From assembly GCA_900618425.1 (NCBI GenBank), contig UZAN01039776.1, positions 75,521 through 111,230 of the forward strand: a stretch of DNA of 35,710 nucleotides. The letters run 5' to 3'. Source of the stretch: Echinostoma caproni (Eukaryota > Platyhelminthes > Trematoda > Plagiorchiida > Echinostomatidae). The notes beneath the pieces were generated by a model, which was not told the origin of the DNA, did not search any database, and was given only the letters and a program-made list of their open reading frames with translations. Positions within the stretch are counted from its first letter, which is position 1. Each line of letters opens with the position of its first letter. Shown here piece by piece: positions 21,780-33,544 of the stretch. The position numbers and the translations under genes were made by a program.

Positions 21780-21948
21780 CAATCCTCAGTTCATCGATTC
21801 AACCATACACTTGGAAGCACTAGACTCGAATTTCGCTCTTCTTAGAGCTCATCAGTAGTGCATATCCACCGCCTCGTCTAGGATTTGAACTGCGAACCCA
21901 TCACATGGAATGCGTGTGTGTTACCACCGTGCCAACCAGCTCATGCCA
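21780..21948 (-). repeat. tRNA-derived SINE-like repeat
   Basis: On the minus strand the head reads CATGAGCTGGTTGGCACGG, with a box A-like core. Box B-like GTTCAAATCC (21890-21881) follows about 45-53 bases later, in the order and spacing of a polymerase III tRNA promoter. A tail with GACGAGGCGGTGGATATGC follows. The cloverleaf is too degenerate for a tRNA gene. The tail may extend to about 21680, where similarity to 7857-7904 begins. Confidence 0.5.
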
Positions 21949-22012
21949 TGGCTGAACCACATAGTTTGTTCAGTTGTTGCCTTCAGTAATTGTCAGCAAC
22001 CAGAGTGTGTGT

Positions 22013-22059
22013 GGGGGGGGGATAATTGATATTGATACCGCAAGTTCACCCCTCCCCCC
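22013..22059. other. G-run / C-run fold-back
   Basis: Nine consecutive G (22013-22021) are followed 27 bases later by CCCCTCCCCCC (22049-22059). The two can pair into a hairpin. The sequence is preceded by a GTGTGTGTG tract. Confidence 0.6.
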
Positions 22060-23160
22060 GAAGTTTTCTAAAACGCCAGATTTCCTACCAACCCAGCAAA
22101 AACTGAGGAACCACACAGCCACTTTCCTGGTTCTGTGTTAGTGGCCACTTTGATTGTTCATCGTGATGTTTTGGGCATTCTGTTCTGATGAACGGGACGC
22201 TAGCCACCAATGTATAGCGGTTTACACACAATGCTCCACTGCCTTGTTGGTCAGTCAATGGCTAATCGAATTCACCAAGAAGATCCCTTTCCTCGACTTA
22301 TTTAAACTGGCGGTATTGTGCAAAAGTGAATCATGGAACCTTTTGTTTTTATGAGGATTATAGTTTGGTGATCTTTCTGTCTCACAATTTGGATTCAACT
22401 GTGTATGAAATATATGCATCTATATATTTATATATAATGGCATGTAAGCACATCCATATATATGTACCAATGTGTGTATGTAGGTAGGATTGTAGGTAGT
22501 AGGTACTTATGTACGTATGTAGGTAGGCAGATCGGTGAGTGTATATGTGTAACCTTTTTCTTCGTTGGAAGTGACTATCTTTTCATGTTGCACTGGGTTT
22601 CCCATTATTGAATAACTGTCAAGACAATTGTCTGACCACCAAATTTAAGATCGTCATCTATCTCCTGCCAACATGTATGGGACTCAGAAACTTCTAGTGA
22701 GACCCTCCAGTTCCGAAAGAACAAAACGCGGTCACACTCTACCGTTGAATTAAATATCGTTAGAAGCCTAAGCACAAAGTTTACCGAACTATCTATTCAC
22801 GGGTGACATGAAATAGACCACCACACCACGATTCCCGGGCCTTGTTTGAGGACAAATGACCCTGTGTCGAATCAGATCTGTCATGATGAGTAATGATGAT
22901 TTAATGATGAGTTTAAAAAGTAAACATTATAGTTTCTGTAATCGAATACACTCGTTATAAATAACCCATTTCTAATTTAGCACTCCGTTGTGCACGCTTA
23001 TCAGTGAGTAGTAGTCTACAAGTTATATGTTCATTGCTTTATCCTCCCATTAGAATAATTTATGGATAATCCTTGTTTCCAAATCAATTAAATTAGGCCC
23101 AATCTTCCACAGGATGCATATCTGGTTTACCGCAAACCGGACGCTTCTGTGAAAGCTCAC
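22060..23160. other. No gene seen; GTAG-rich low-complexity tract
   Basis: 22405-22550 is a mixed TATA, TGTA and GTAGGTAG-rich microsatellite-like region. No coding or RNA feature is supported. Confidence 0.5.
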
Positions 23161-23219
23161 CTCGGACAGCCAGACTTGGTCACTGAACTGATTTTGTCCC
23201 CTCACAAACCTGTCTTGGT
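23161..23219 (-). CDS. Candidate 59-base internal exon
   Basis: Lies between the strong acceptor ATCATTTGTTGTCCAG and the donor CCGAG/GTGAGC on the minus strand. Only one of three frames is open (phase 1 in, 0 out): QDRFVRGQNQFSDQVWLSE. The polar, Gln-rich composition is protein-like, but a segment this short cannot be assigned. Confidence 0.2.
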
Positions 23220-23750
23220 CTGGACAACAAATGATTGACCAAAGACCCCAGAGCATGCATCATTGATTACTGTCGTTTTACTTTTGCATAAACCAGACAA
23301 AGGTGGGGCTTTCAAAACCGGTCCATGCCGTTTTAACAATCGCATGAATGCCACGTATCTTTGCTTGACCACTTATCTCACGAATTCACAAATTATTTTG
23401 TTTCTATAAGGACGATCATTGTGTCTATACAGTGATGCCCGTCACGACAGAATGTCACGTGCATTCGAACATTCTCCAATGTTTGTAATGGAGAGGAAAG
23501 GTTTGTAACAGATGCAAACAAATTCACAATAAATTTCGTTTAAAGTCAGTCAGTAGTGGCTTTGTGCACCCAGATGAGAGCTTTTCGCATAAAAGTGAAC
23601 GAAGAAGAGTTTTAGGTCAAAAATATAGCAAATAGGTGTATTCTAGTGTTGACTACCGGCAACGTTCGTTTTCTGCTGTTGAAGCTGTTAATTTCATTTG
23701 GTTTAGCTTAGAGACAAGAATTTGGCCAACTTGGCCAACAATTTTTTTAG

Positions 23751-23809
23751 AAAAGTTGGCTATTATTGATAATGAAATTAAGATATCACATGACTTCGAT
23801 TCTCATGAA
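23751..23809 (+). CDS. Candidate 59-base internal exon
   Basis: Bounded by GGCCAACAATTTTTTTAG and CATGAA/GTAAGC. The frame (phase 1 in, 0 out) reads KLAIIDNEIKISHDFDSHE. Splice signals are good; there is no recognisable domain and no phase-compatible neighbour on the same strand. Confidence 0.2.
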
Positions 23810-24759
23810 GTAAGCAGGCCTGTCCAATATGGGAAAAGCGGAGGATGTATCATGAATCACAGCAAGGATCATGGGTGTTATTTAATCAGATCACCATTTG
23901 GATAGTCGATTCATCCATTAGGTGCTTCGATTTCTCTATGTGAACCCGGCATCTTGATTAAATGTAAATCTATAATTTCTGATCGTATTTATATTTTTAG
24001 ATGCGTCCATCAGAGGAAAGTTCAAGATTCGGTGACATTGTCATCTTTCACATTATTCAACATATCCCATATATCCCATCTAGTTGATTATTTAAACTTT
24101 GCTGCTTTATATATCTGCGAAGAATGGACACTCCCATTTTGCTGAAGCAGTACATTGTAGGACAAATAAGTGGAAGACTGTGAATGAATTAGAACTTTCA
24201 AAGAGAGCATAAGGTGTACAACTACCCGACTGCGCTGTGTATGCCTAGATTCCACTGATCGCCAAGTGAGGTTCGAAACTTTGAATAGGATTAAACAGCT
24301 CATGGGACGTTCCCCGAAGATTTGGGGAAAGATACCTGGACATGGATCAGTCGAACCGGTATGTATAACCTTCCCCGTCCCCAGGCACTCAGGAGGTTCT
24401 CATCGAGCAACAGAATGCCTTCAGTGGCTTGCTATTGCAACCCTATGAATCAAAGTGATCAGATAGTTTTCAATTTGCGCTCTTTAGAAAATGTGCTGTG
24501 AGACTGGCTTCCCTGTGCCCGTAGTCATCCAACTAATGTTGGACCGAACGATAGATTCATAACTTCCAACAGGCAGCCAGTATCATACCAGCTTTTAGGA
24601 GAGATTCGGTTTCTGCTTTCTTCAGTAGCTGAAAGTATCTGAAAGTAGCAGAAAAGCTGATTCCAAGCCAATCGCCTAGACATGATGCAGTAAATGATCC
24701 TTTCCATCTCGATTAATGTAGCGCGAGATCTAGCCCAGATGACCTGGCATCACTGGCAG

Positions 24760-24990
24760 TGGGTGGTGGTGGTTCAGTTGTTTAGTAGCTGTCTCCGGCT
24801 TGCTCTAGATCCTCGCTACCGATACCCAACTTTGGTGGTAGGGAGTTTTGCTATCGTCCGGTTCAATACCACACCTAACCTGGTGGGGCCTTATGTGGTT
24901 CGCCGCTCCAACTCCCGGGGCTTGGGTTACCGGTTTCCACCTCGTGACTATGGGGTTCGCCCCGTCTGTTGTTCATCACATTAAGGTATG
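24760..24990 (+). repeat. SINE-like interspersed repeat candidate
   Basis: GC-richer than its surroundings. It has TGGTTCAGTTG (24770-24780), similar to the box A of Gly/Glu tRNAs, and a full box B match GGTTCAATACC (24860-24870) 80 bases later, wider than usual for a tRNA. It stays open in two frames, ends with CATTAAG/GTATGT and is followed by an A-rich stretch. Interspersed-repeat nature is inferred from composition and promoter-like boxes. Confidence 0.35.
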
Positions 24991-26905
24991 TAATAAAAAA
25001 TACTCTTTTTCATCTACGCTCAATAAAATGATTAGCTTCCCCGTTCATATTTTGATATTTTTTCGTTTATTATGGTGGTCGGGGTTTTGACGAACAAACC
25101 GCACACCAATCGCTCCACTGACTTGCATTCTTCCGGGAAATATACAGATATCCAGTTGTCTCTAAAATTGGGTGCCCCTATGAGGTAAAACGTGTACTGC
25201 ATGTTTCTGTGCGTCCAAAAATGATAAAACGCCTGATTAACTCCTCCTAAATTTCATGGTATCACCTTAGACCGAAATGTCACACGATCAGATCACATTT
25301 CTGTAGTTTTTTGAAAAATCGATCAACTCGCATCAGTTCACTCCATTTGCTTCATGCTTACTCGTTTTATCCCTCCTTGAAAGTTTACAATTGGTCTCCA
25401 TATCCCACGAATTGTTATCCATCTACAGCAGATAGACCGCGCTTTCACATAAGCCAAGCGGTTACCTCCCAACATGTAGAAGTATGCACAACGTTTTCTC
25501 GCCAAATCATATGAGATCTTGCACATGATCTGCACAATAGATTAATCATCTGTGTATCACCGTCCACCATGTGTGCTCCGTATAAGCCGCTGTGTGCAAG
25601 AACTGCGGTACAGAAATCCTTGTTGGTGCCATACCTCAGTAGATTTCTCTGCAACATCCAACTTATTCGCAATGAATCAATTGTATGTCTGACTCAATAT
25701 TTTATTGTCATACGTTCCCTGTAAAATTTCGCTCTGTTTATGCCGTTCCACTTTTATGTGGAAGTCACTGTGAATATTCACCCCTGGGTGCAATCAAGGG
25801 AGGAGTACTTGACTAGGCCTAAAACGAAGCATTTTATGTTTCCATGAGAACAAAAGTATTTGTTTTACAAATCCGAACCGACAAAAAATGACACTCATGT
25901 CGCCTAAAGAATCCACTCATTGAAATCTGACGGTTCTGTTGCACATATATGGACTCAATGTGCGGTTTATCCATACCCCTTTTCTTTGGATTCCACAAAA
26001 ATCTCCAAATTATAAATTGTTTTGTTTGATTAGTTCTTCATTCCGATCGGGGTATCAAGCCAGCCTAACCTAACTGACTAAAGACTAATCTTTGTTTGAT
26101 ACAGTAATCAATGCTTACTTTCTGGTTCAACGAGGTCTGTTTAAAGCAAAAGGTGATGTCTCAGTCACAAGTAGTGTAACTGACCTGCGAGTGCGTTCGC
26201 GTGCACGATTGTAAGGATCTCACGTGAGAATGCGCGATATTAGTGATTGGCACGGGATCAGTTATCATATATTACATAGCTAAAGAGGAGAGTGTACATG
26301 TCATCAGAAGACGAAATGTACAGTACCCGATGAAGTCCAGCTGGTGATTACCAGTACTAACTGGTAACTAAGCAGGCCTAATGACCTAGTTCGGATGGGT
26401 TTATCCTTGTTCCAACTTAAATCCATCATTATTCTCAAAATAACTGATGAAAATCAACCTTGACCTGGGCTTCAGAACTGACAAAGGGTTGTAATCAATG
26501 ATGAGAATCCCTGTTTCCACGAAAGATTAATTACGGTCCTCGCAGTAATTCTTGACTGTTCAACAAGCGAAATCTGTCCCGTAGGCATCTTTTTCATAAA
26601 GAATAATTCCATTGAACAACACAGTTACGGCATGAACAGCTATTTTCTCATGCTTGATTTTGCTTCACGGACTCCCATCGGTTCCGACTTGATACACCTA
26701 GAGCAGCTCCTACTTTATTGCTAGTGTCAATCAACCCACATTCATCGTGATCTATGCGAAAATTAAGTCAATCGGTTGTGATTTGTTTTCTCATAAGTCA
26801 AAAGTTTCGGAGTCCATTTGACCCCGTAATACTTCATTAATAGAGCTCATTCATAATACTGTTTGAATCTAATCGCAAGTATTCTAGAAGAACGATCCCA
26901 ATGTT
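24991..26905. other. No gene seen
   Basis: AT-rich sequence with short frames on both strands. No splice-bounded segment or motif stood out. Confidence 0.5.

Positions 26906-26942
<37 letters not shown>
26906..26942. repeat. Compound (TA)n(AG)n microsatellite
   Basis: About eight TA units run directly into ten AG units. Confidence 0.95.
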
Positions 26943-28738
26943 CTGAGAATTATTCATCTAAGACCTCAGGGAGTCTATACTCTTCAGTTATAAGCCGAAC
27001 GTATGTCAATGGCACACAAAGAAAACCACTGAAGCATTCATTCACTTGTTCCTATTGTTCTCGGTGTTAACGCATTTTTTTCAGCAACTCAGACCTATAG
27101 ATTTCGCTAAAAACCACACTGAAGCGCTCCACAGGTAAAGGAAATGTCACTTACGATCACGTGATGTAATGTGAGTTCTTTTCAGTCTCTTTCAATACAA
27201 GTGCAATCAGGCTCACTGCGACTTCCATGCCTGAGTAAACTAGGTGGTTTGTTGACTAATTTCTCGATGATCTCAGGGAGTCGGTCGATTGCAGAGAAAT
27301 TTTCACAAGTGTTAGAGCGATTCAATTTAATTTTTTGTACTAAGCTGAGATCGATTTCCCGTTAGAGGAATATTCGAGAAGGTAACGTGCCGTAACGTGC
27401 TAAGTTCCCGACAATGCCTTTTGCGAAAACTCGCAATATTCACGCAGCGCTTTTTAGCATCAAAATACTTTATTGGCGGTAGAAAAAATATACAGTGACG
27501 AAGTATTCAATTATATAATGGTTCATCAATTTTGACAAAGCTGCTCGTTGGGATACTCCCTTTTATTTCCCGAACGGGAACTTATTAGTGCTGTGCTGAC
27601 ACTGCACCGTAGAGTTTCTGCTTCTGCTGTTTGATGATTTCGTGCTGTGGATGGCTCAGTGCATTTGTCGTATTTAGAAAAATTCGCATCTCAACCCGAC
27701 CGATGAACATACGTGATTGATCACCCACGGTGAAACTGCCAGGTTTGTTCTCCTCAGTGTGTGAAACAAAGATTGGCGTGTTCAGACATACGATCGATTA
27801 ACTTTGACCCTAAATCAGTTTCCACGCCTCTATCATGACTCATCCGAACAGAGCAAGTAGACAAGGTGGGAAGCCTGGTGAAGTATTGGTCCGAGTTTCT
27901 TCCCTTTATGATCACACAGAAAACAGCGGTCAGACAAATCGATGAACAGCCATCAAAGTAGACACGATAGACAAAGCCGAGCGCTGACAACTAATCGCCT
28001 TGCGCTACTTCCCCTACAGGAGTTTAACGGGCTCGGTCTCCCTTGGACTCTGTTCATCACCGTAAGGTCACAAGCAAACGTAACACGACTAACACCCCTA
28101 CAGACGAAAATTGGATGAACATCCGTAGTAAACCAAATGGAGCAGACCAATTTGAGGATCAACTGAGTTAAACACGGTGAAGATGGGAGGACACCTAGGG
28201 AGTTTTCCACTTAATTGATTGAGAACCAGATTAGAACAAACTGGTCTCAACAACCAGGGGGAGTAGGCCAGGATGCGGAGCGTTTCCTAAGGTCATCCGC
28301 AGCAATTCTTTGACAGCATTGAACCGGGTTGCTCAGGAAGTGAAACAAGCTGATTAACTCGCTTGGTTTTGTGCAGCTAAGTTTTTGTAGGTGTGTGTCA
28401 ATGTGAAATTTAACCATTATCATGAGACGTAGCCACACAAATTCATAAAAGCTTCCTAAAACTCTGGTTTATCCAACATTATATATTTCATAAGATTCCA
28501 ACACACATTATATTTACACTGCCAAGGAGAGAAATCGCTCTAACTAACTGTTGATTCATGGGATTTCAGACGGATTAATGAAAATTGTTTAGCAGCTCTC
28601 TGATAGTTGAATATTTCCAGCGTTATAACGGAAACGTGTTGCTTCACCCGCTTCACTCAGACATTCACTTCATAAATGAGCATTAAGTGGTAATTTTCCA
28701 AGTTAAATTTAACTGCCACCAATGTTACTTCATCTCAG
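26943..28738. other. No gene seen
   Basis: A plus-strand frame at 27187-27365 follows the acceptor-like GTTCTTTTCAG and ends in a stop, but has no partner exon. Overlapping minus-strand frames at 27754-28210 are somewhat GC-richer and may be part of an unrecognised repeat. Confidence 0.4.
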
Positions 28739-28799
28739 ACACATGGACTTTGAGATCATATAACTCAATGATTGATGAGCTACTCCAATTAGACAATAG
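28739..28799 (+). CDS. Candidate 61-base internal exon
   Basis: Acceptor GTTACTTCATCTCAG and donor AATAG/GTAAGT are both close to consensus. Only one frame is open (phase 1 in, 2 out), reading TWTLRSYNSMIDELLQLDN. Its exit phase fits the candidate exon at 31227. A minus-strand candidate exon lies within that proposed intron, so overlapping genes would be needed or one of the two is false. Confidence 0.28.
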
Positions 28800-28887
28800 G
28801 TAAGTCAACTCCATTTTAACCAAGATTTAAAAGACAGTTTACAATACAAATCGATACATATAGAATCATAAGTTTGGCTTTACTTAC

Positions 28888-28988
28888 TTCAGAACCAAAT
28901 TCCAATTCAGAATCATGCGTCCTTTCACCTTTGGATGATGCACAGCCCATTGGTTGTGGAATAGATAAAGAAATATCACAGTGTTCTT
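28888..28988 (-). CDS. Candidate internal or first coding exon containing MGCASSK
   Basis: Acceptor TTTTATATTTTGTCCAG and donor TCTGAA/GTAAGT are both excellent on the minus strand. The 101-base segment is open in phase 1 in, 0 out: EEHCDISLSIPQP, then MGCASSKGERTHDSELEFGSE up to the donor. If translation starts at the ATG at 28950-28948, the product begins Met-Gly-Cys with Ser at 6 and Lys at 7, the pattern favoured by N-myristoyltransferase with an adjacent palmitoylation Cys. That would suit a small membrane-tethered signalling or adaptor protein. If the exon is internal, the Met is incidental. The antisense frame on the plus strand has poorer signals. Confidence 0.38.
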
Positions 28989-31226
28989 CTGGACAAAATA
29001 TAAAACTATACGAGTCAATTTCCCCTCATATGGGATACGTTTATTTTAGGGTTTTTTGCTCGACGGAATAAACTGGCGGTCCCCTTATCTGTCCAGAACC
29101 GCTTTAGAAAATGTGGCAGATTTGTGCGAGTTAGAATCTTGGTATGCTCCATGAACAAGTCTGATCACGTGTGAAATGGCGAAACAGCATTCACAATAAT
29201 CGGCTTCGTAATTTGATTGGTTGGCCCGGGTGTTGAACGGACCAATCAAAATGTTTAAACGGGCTTACCATGCCGCATTGATTGTTTCAATGGCCTATAG
29301 TTCACACATAACTTTGTGCATTGGGTCACGTGAGATGTGCGAGTGAGCGAATGAACACCTAGTCAAATCGTTTGTTACTTAAAGTAAAATTTTAGTATGC
29401 GATGACAACTCATGTTTGGGTGGAGAACACCAATTCAGCTGAATACGCTGTTTGAATCACGTCAACCTATATTTTCAAATTTTGATCAACTTTGAATTAA
29501 TCTTTATTATTGTAGTTAGTTATCAGATTTCGCTCTGTCGAACTACATGAAGTGATGTTGAACACCGCGGTGACCTGCGTTCATTGAATTAGTTTTGTCC
29601 TCTTTGAACTGTCTTGGTTATGCTTCTGACGGGCACTTGGAAGTGGATACTAAAATGGATGCATTAGGTTGAATAGTGTGCCAGTTTTTACCTTGTCCTC
29701 GAAATCAATTCACCTGATGAATTAACAACTAGTTCTGTTTTGACTATAACCATAAACGTTTGGGGATACTTTTATTCTATCCTAGACCCTTAGCTCAAAA
29801 TTGATCACATATTTGTTGTAAGTTACACGAAAAAGGAAAAATGCATCATATACTTACTAAATTATATTCGTTGCAATAGTTGATCTATTTTCTGTCATGC
29901 CACAATAATAATGACATAAATTTATGCAATCGGATGTGCAGGATCAAACATGCCTGACACGTAGGACCTTCCCCTAGATGTAAGGTCAGCTCTGGAACGA
30001 AAATATTTCTGCCTCTCAATAAATTACAGTAATTGGTGAGGAGTTATTGTTGATCAATTTAAAGGTGACATTGTTGAATTCCTTGTTGTTCTCTTGGCAC
30101 CTTCAACCAAATAGCAATTTATTTTTCGCTGGAAGCTAAATAAATAATGCAACCAGGAGTTGTACGAATATTGACAAAACTTAACTCATCAGAGGAAAGA
30201 TGAAAGAACAAATTCTGGAAGGGTAAAAACTATTATATCGTTTCATTGATCTCAAATGCGTAACTTCGATCAGGTAACAGCAGGTAAATGGTACAGCTGT
30301 AGTTCATCTAGTTCCCAATGGAACTACTGACCATCGATTCCATCCAAATGCGTTTTAACGCAGTGGATTGGTTCAATATGCGAAACAAATAAGCCTTTCA
30401 ATCTGGATTGCTATCATACAATATAACCTCGGGGCCATTCGTAATCAAGTGAAAAGCAATTGCTTATCTCAGCCTACGGGTCAAGCCCACATCTTGTCAG
30501 TTAAGTTGAGCCCTTGGCGCATGGCGTTTAGAGATCTGTTCGTTGAGAACCGTCATGAAGTCATTTGTCATTCGAGGAGGCATTTAGGGTTCTTACAGCG
30601 AATTGTTTGTTGGATATGCAGTACCGATAAGTGCTTCACGGAAGCGATTTTGTGAACTTGACACTGCTATTCTGTCCTGGATTGGATCTAACATCAACGA
30701 AGTACGTTCTGCCTGCCCAATGAAAGCACATTGGAATGTTACTGGAGACCTTCACTACATTGAGTTTCCGTGAAACTTTAAGTTATTTTTCAAAATTTAC
30801 AACTCATGTGTAAATCAATGACCATCTGATACAAATCAAAACTATTTCGTTACTGAAAAGAAACAAAATATACTTGCCTTTTAAAATAAAAACAACCAAA
30901 ACCTTTCTCATAAAAAGTAATTGACATATCTCAGGGGCTAGCCATGGAGTTAAAGTGATTTAAAGCAGGATTGAGTACTTCCGTGTGCCCGAAACCGCAG
31001 ATAGAAGAGGACTCTTCTGAGGGAAATCTGATCTTGAAAACACAAAATCATTTTGACTTTTGCATGGATCAACTGATTTGAAAGCGAGTCCATTGGGACA
31101 CTTTATTGCACCATGAAGCAGTAAACAAATTGGCAAAATGTTTTGCACATGTACGGATGTGTACAGATGCAACGAAATGATCCTGTATACATTGTATCAA
31201 TCGGTATTAATGTCCTTTATATTCAG
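28989..31226. other. No gene seen
   Basis: A 95-codon plus-strand frame at 30368-30655 starts without ATG and has no motif. Otherwise AT-rich and featureless. Confidence 0.45.
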
Positions 31227-31443
31227 ATTCCGCATTTTCGCCCGAAATCTCTTCTATGATGGTTTATTTGTAGTTCAGCTCTCTGTTGTTATTGCTGTTG
31301 TCGTCATTGCAGTAAACAAGCGGAAGCTCTTATCTAGCACGCTTATCATTGTTCTCGTAGCCACAGAAACTCGCTACAAACCGCACGGGTTCATACTATC
31401 ATGGAATCCAAGCTGTCAAACTGGACACAATCAACCTCGTTAG
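31227..31443 (+). CDS. Candidate terminal exon with hydrophobic segments
   Basis: Follows the acceptor TGTCCTTTATATTCAG and is open in phase 2 for 71 codons to TAG. Hydrophobic runs LFVVQLSVVIAVVVIAV and LSSTLIIVLVATE are separated by a basic NKRK turn, which could be a transmembrane hairpin. The tail reads FILSWNPSCQTGHNQPR. The entry phase matches the exit phase of 28739-28799 (intron of about 2.4 kb). No family recognised. Confidence 0.22.
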
Positions 31444-32343
31444 TATATTTTGTCTATCTTGCGGGAGATACCTGACCAATATAAACAAATAACCCTTGCT
31501 GTAGTGTCTCGCCGACCCACCCCAGTAAATCAATGAGGCTAATCATGTAGTTTATTTTACACGTGCTGGTATATATATAATACCTCAAAGCCGATCACCA
31601 ATCATCACATTTGCAGTTGGCATTTCGTCCCGGGGAGACTACGATTCCAGTGACTCACTTAAACATCTGCGCAAGAGGAGATGGAATTCCCTGACATTTC
31701 AACGCGCTATGTGTGGCCGGAATAAATAGCTCGGGCAATAGGTAACTGCGTTGTCCTGCTGAATGAAAAACAAACAAATTAGTAGAAAGAGTAATAGCAA
31801 AACTGTTGGCCATTCCTTTTATCATATATTCTACAAAATCGCGGTGAAAAGTGGTACAGCGAAACTAGTGTTCTCTTATGGGAATCGGTGATATAATCCC
31901 CGGAACATGGAGCAGTGAACGACAAAAGAACCAAACAATAAAGTAGTGTATTTTGTCAGATTTCATTCAAATTGGAACAGTGGTGGACCAGTGAGTCAAA
32001 CAAAACACATTTTAAAAGGGATCGGCTGCTACTATTGATATGAATACGAATACTAACCATCACAGAAATGTGATGGTGACACGACAAAAATTGAATGCCG
32101 AAAAGCGGATTTCTTATTTCATGATCCATTTTGTTCATGACCATGCTTTTGCTGTTGCACTGTTTTGGGGTGGCATCGGCAATATCAAGCTGTCGATCGA
32201 GATGAAGATCGCGATCAGAATGTCACAGGTAGAACGTAAGCCTCATACCTACTCAGCTGATGAGTAACTGAGAACAGAGAATTTCGTATCCGAGAGACAA
32301 AAAGATAGCTTACAGTATCCGATGAGGAAATGATAACAGTCTA
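31444..32343. other. No gene seen
   Basis: Only short overlapping frames on both strands near 31956-32267, without motifs. Confidence 0.45.
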
Positions 32344-32613
32344 TCATTCAGATCTATCATATTGCAATAAGTTGATGCTCATGTGTAACGTTTTATTAGT
32401 TAAAATTTTTACTTCATACTTAGAAATCTCATCGAATTCGGGGTGAACATACTCAGGGTATTGCAATTTAGACTGAAGTACAACAACGTAGGTACATTTG
32501 GCTGTATACCCTGCTAAATAACCGGCAAATATGCATAGAACCACGCACACACGTTCGAGGAAACTTTTGCCGATAGCATAGGAATCACGTGGTTCTTCGT
32601 GCATGTGAAACAT
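32344..32613 (-). CDS. Candidate first coding exon of a small membrane protein
   Basis: A true ATG (32613-32611) opens 89 codons on the minus strand. A polar N-terminus (MFHMHEEPRDSYAIGKSFLE) is followed by a hydrophobic stretch from about residue 22 to 46 (VCVVLCIFAGYLAGYTAK continuing to VVVL), then an acidic-aromatic tail containing QYPEYVHPEFDEISKYE. This suggests one transmembrane segment. An acceptor-like TAACAGATTGCAG ends eight bases before the ATG. The coding part may stop at a donor such as GA/GTATGT near residue 54 or continue to the TGA. The composition is the most protein-like of the minus-strand candidates, but no homologue comes to mind. Confidence 0.33.
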   Translation of the reverse strand: MFHMHEEPRDSYAIGKSFLERVCVVLCIFAGYLAGYTAKCTYVVVLQSKLQYPEYVHPEFDEISKYEVKILTNKTLHMSINLLQYDRSE

Positions 32614-33544
32614 TCAATGATCTGCAATCTGTTATGAAGACATCTTTTACACTTAAAGGAGTCAAAAAGAAATCCAGTGAACCGATGCAAATTATAGAAA
32701 GACGAGAATGGCGATTAGCAACGCCAATTAGAGACAATAACTGCCTGTTGACGGGATAAATATTCGAGACCGAGAACGAGACACAGTTTGGTAAACCGGT
32801 GTGGTTTCACAGTTGTCTGAAACGACTGATATCAAAATGCTGAAATCAGAACACGCCCATCGAGCTTCGCGCTTGTTTTCTTTAATCCGATTACACCGGA
32901 TGCTTGGGTGAAATTATTGGTTTATCTTTGAAATGATCCAGCACTAAACAAAACGTTACGTGGAAACTATTAGGACTTAAGTCACACATACGTTCATTGT
33001 TTGAGCTTCACAAAAAGCAGATCAGTGCATACACATATAGACTAACGAAGAACTGAATGGCATTGAGGAGGGAATGACTTTATTGTTACGCCAAAAGTTT
33101 TTTCTCTTAAATTTAGAGAATCGGAGAAAGGATTGTTTCCATTACGCACGAATGGGGGACTGGTACAGCGTCGATCAAAGTGCTATGATTATTTCGAAAC
33201 TGAAGCTGAGGATTAAGTTCACATTTCTCTCAAAGCCATTCCGAATTCATTCCTAATGTTCACCAAGTCAACTGAAAGCGTTATTTTTAATCCAAAAGAA
33301 AAACAGCGTAAATTTCACCGGTCTAAACCAATAGCATGAAAATGAGCTGTGGGATGTGTTTGGGTTTTAACCTTTCTGATCCATTAATATCTTCACTTTC
33401 CGGTTCTGCACTAATTGTTCCTCATATGTATGCTCTTTTTTGTTCGATGTGGATTCAAAAACTTGGAGGTTTGTGTATGGTTGTTCTTGCATTGGATTTA
33501 TTCTTTGATATTTCATTCATTACTCCTCTGATGGATGAATGTTA
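32614..33544. other. No gene seen
   Basis: Short frames only, including a hydrophobic plus-strand frame at 33336-33545 that has no ATG-context, splice or motif support beyond its length. Confidence 0.45.

Noticed and set aside
28874..29071. Plus-strand frame with acceptor-like TTACTTCAG
   Set aside because: It is the antisense of the minus-strand exon candidate 28888-28988. Its supposed acceptor is the complement of that exon's GTAAGT donor, and it lacks a good donor of its own.
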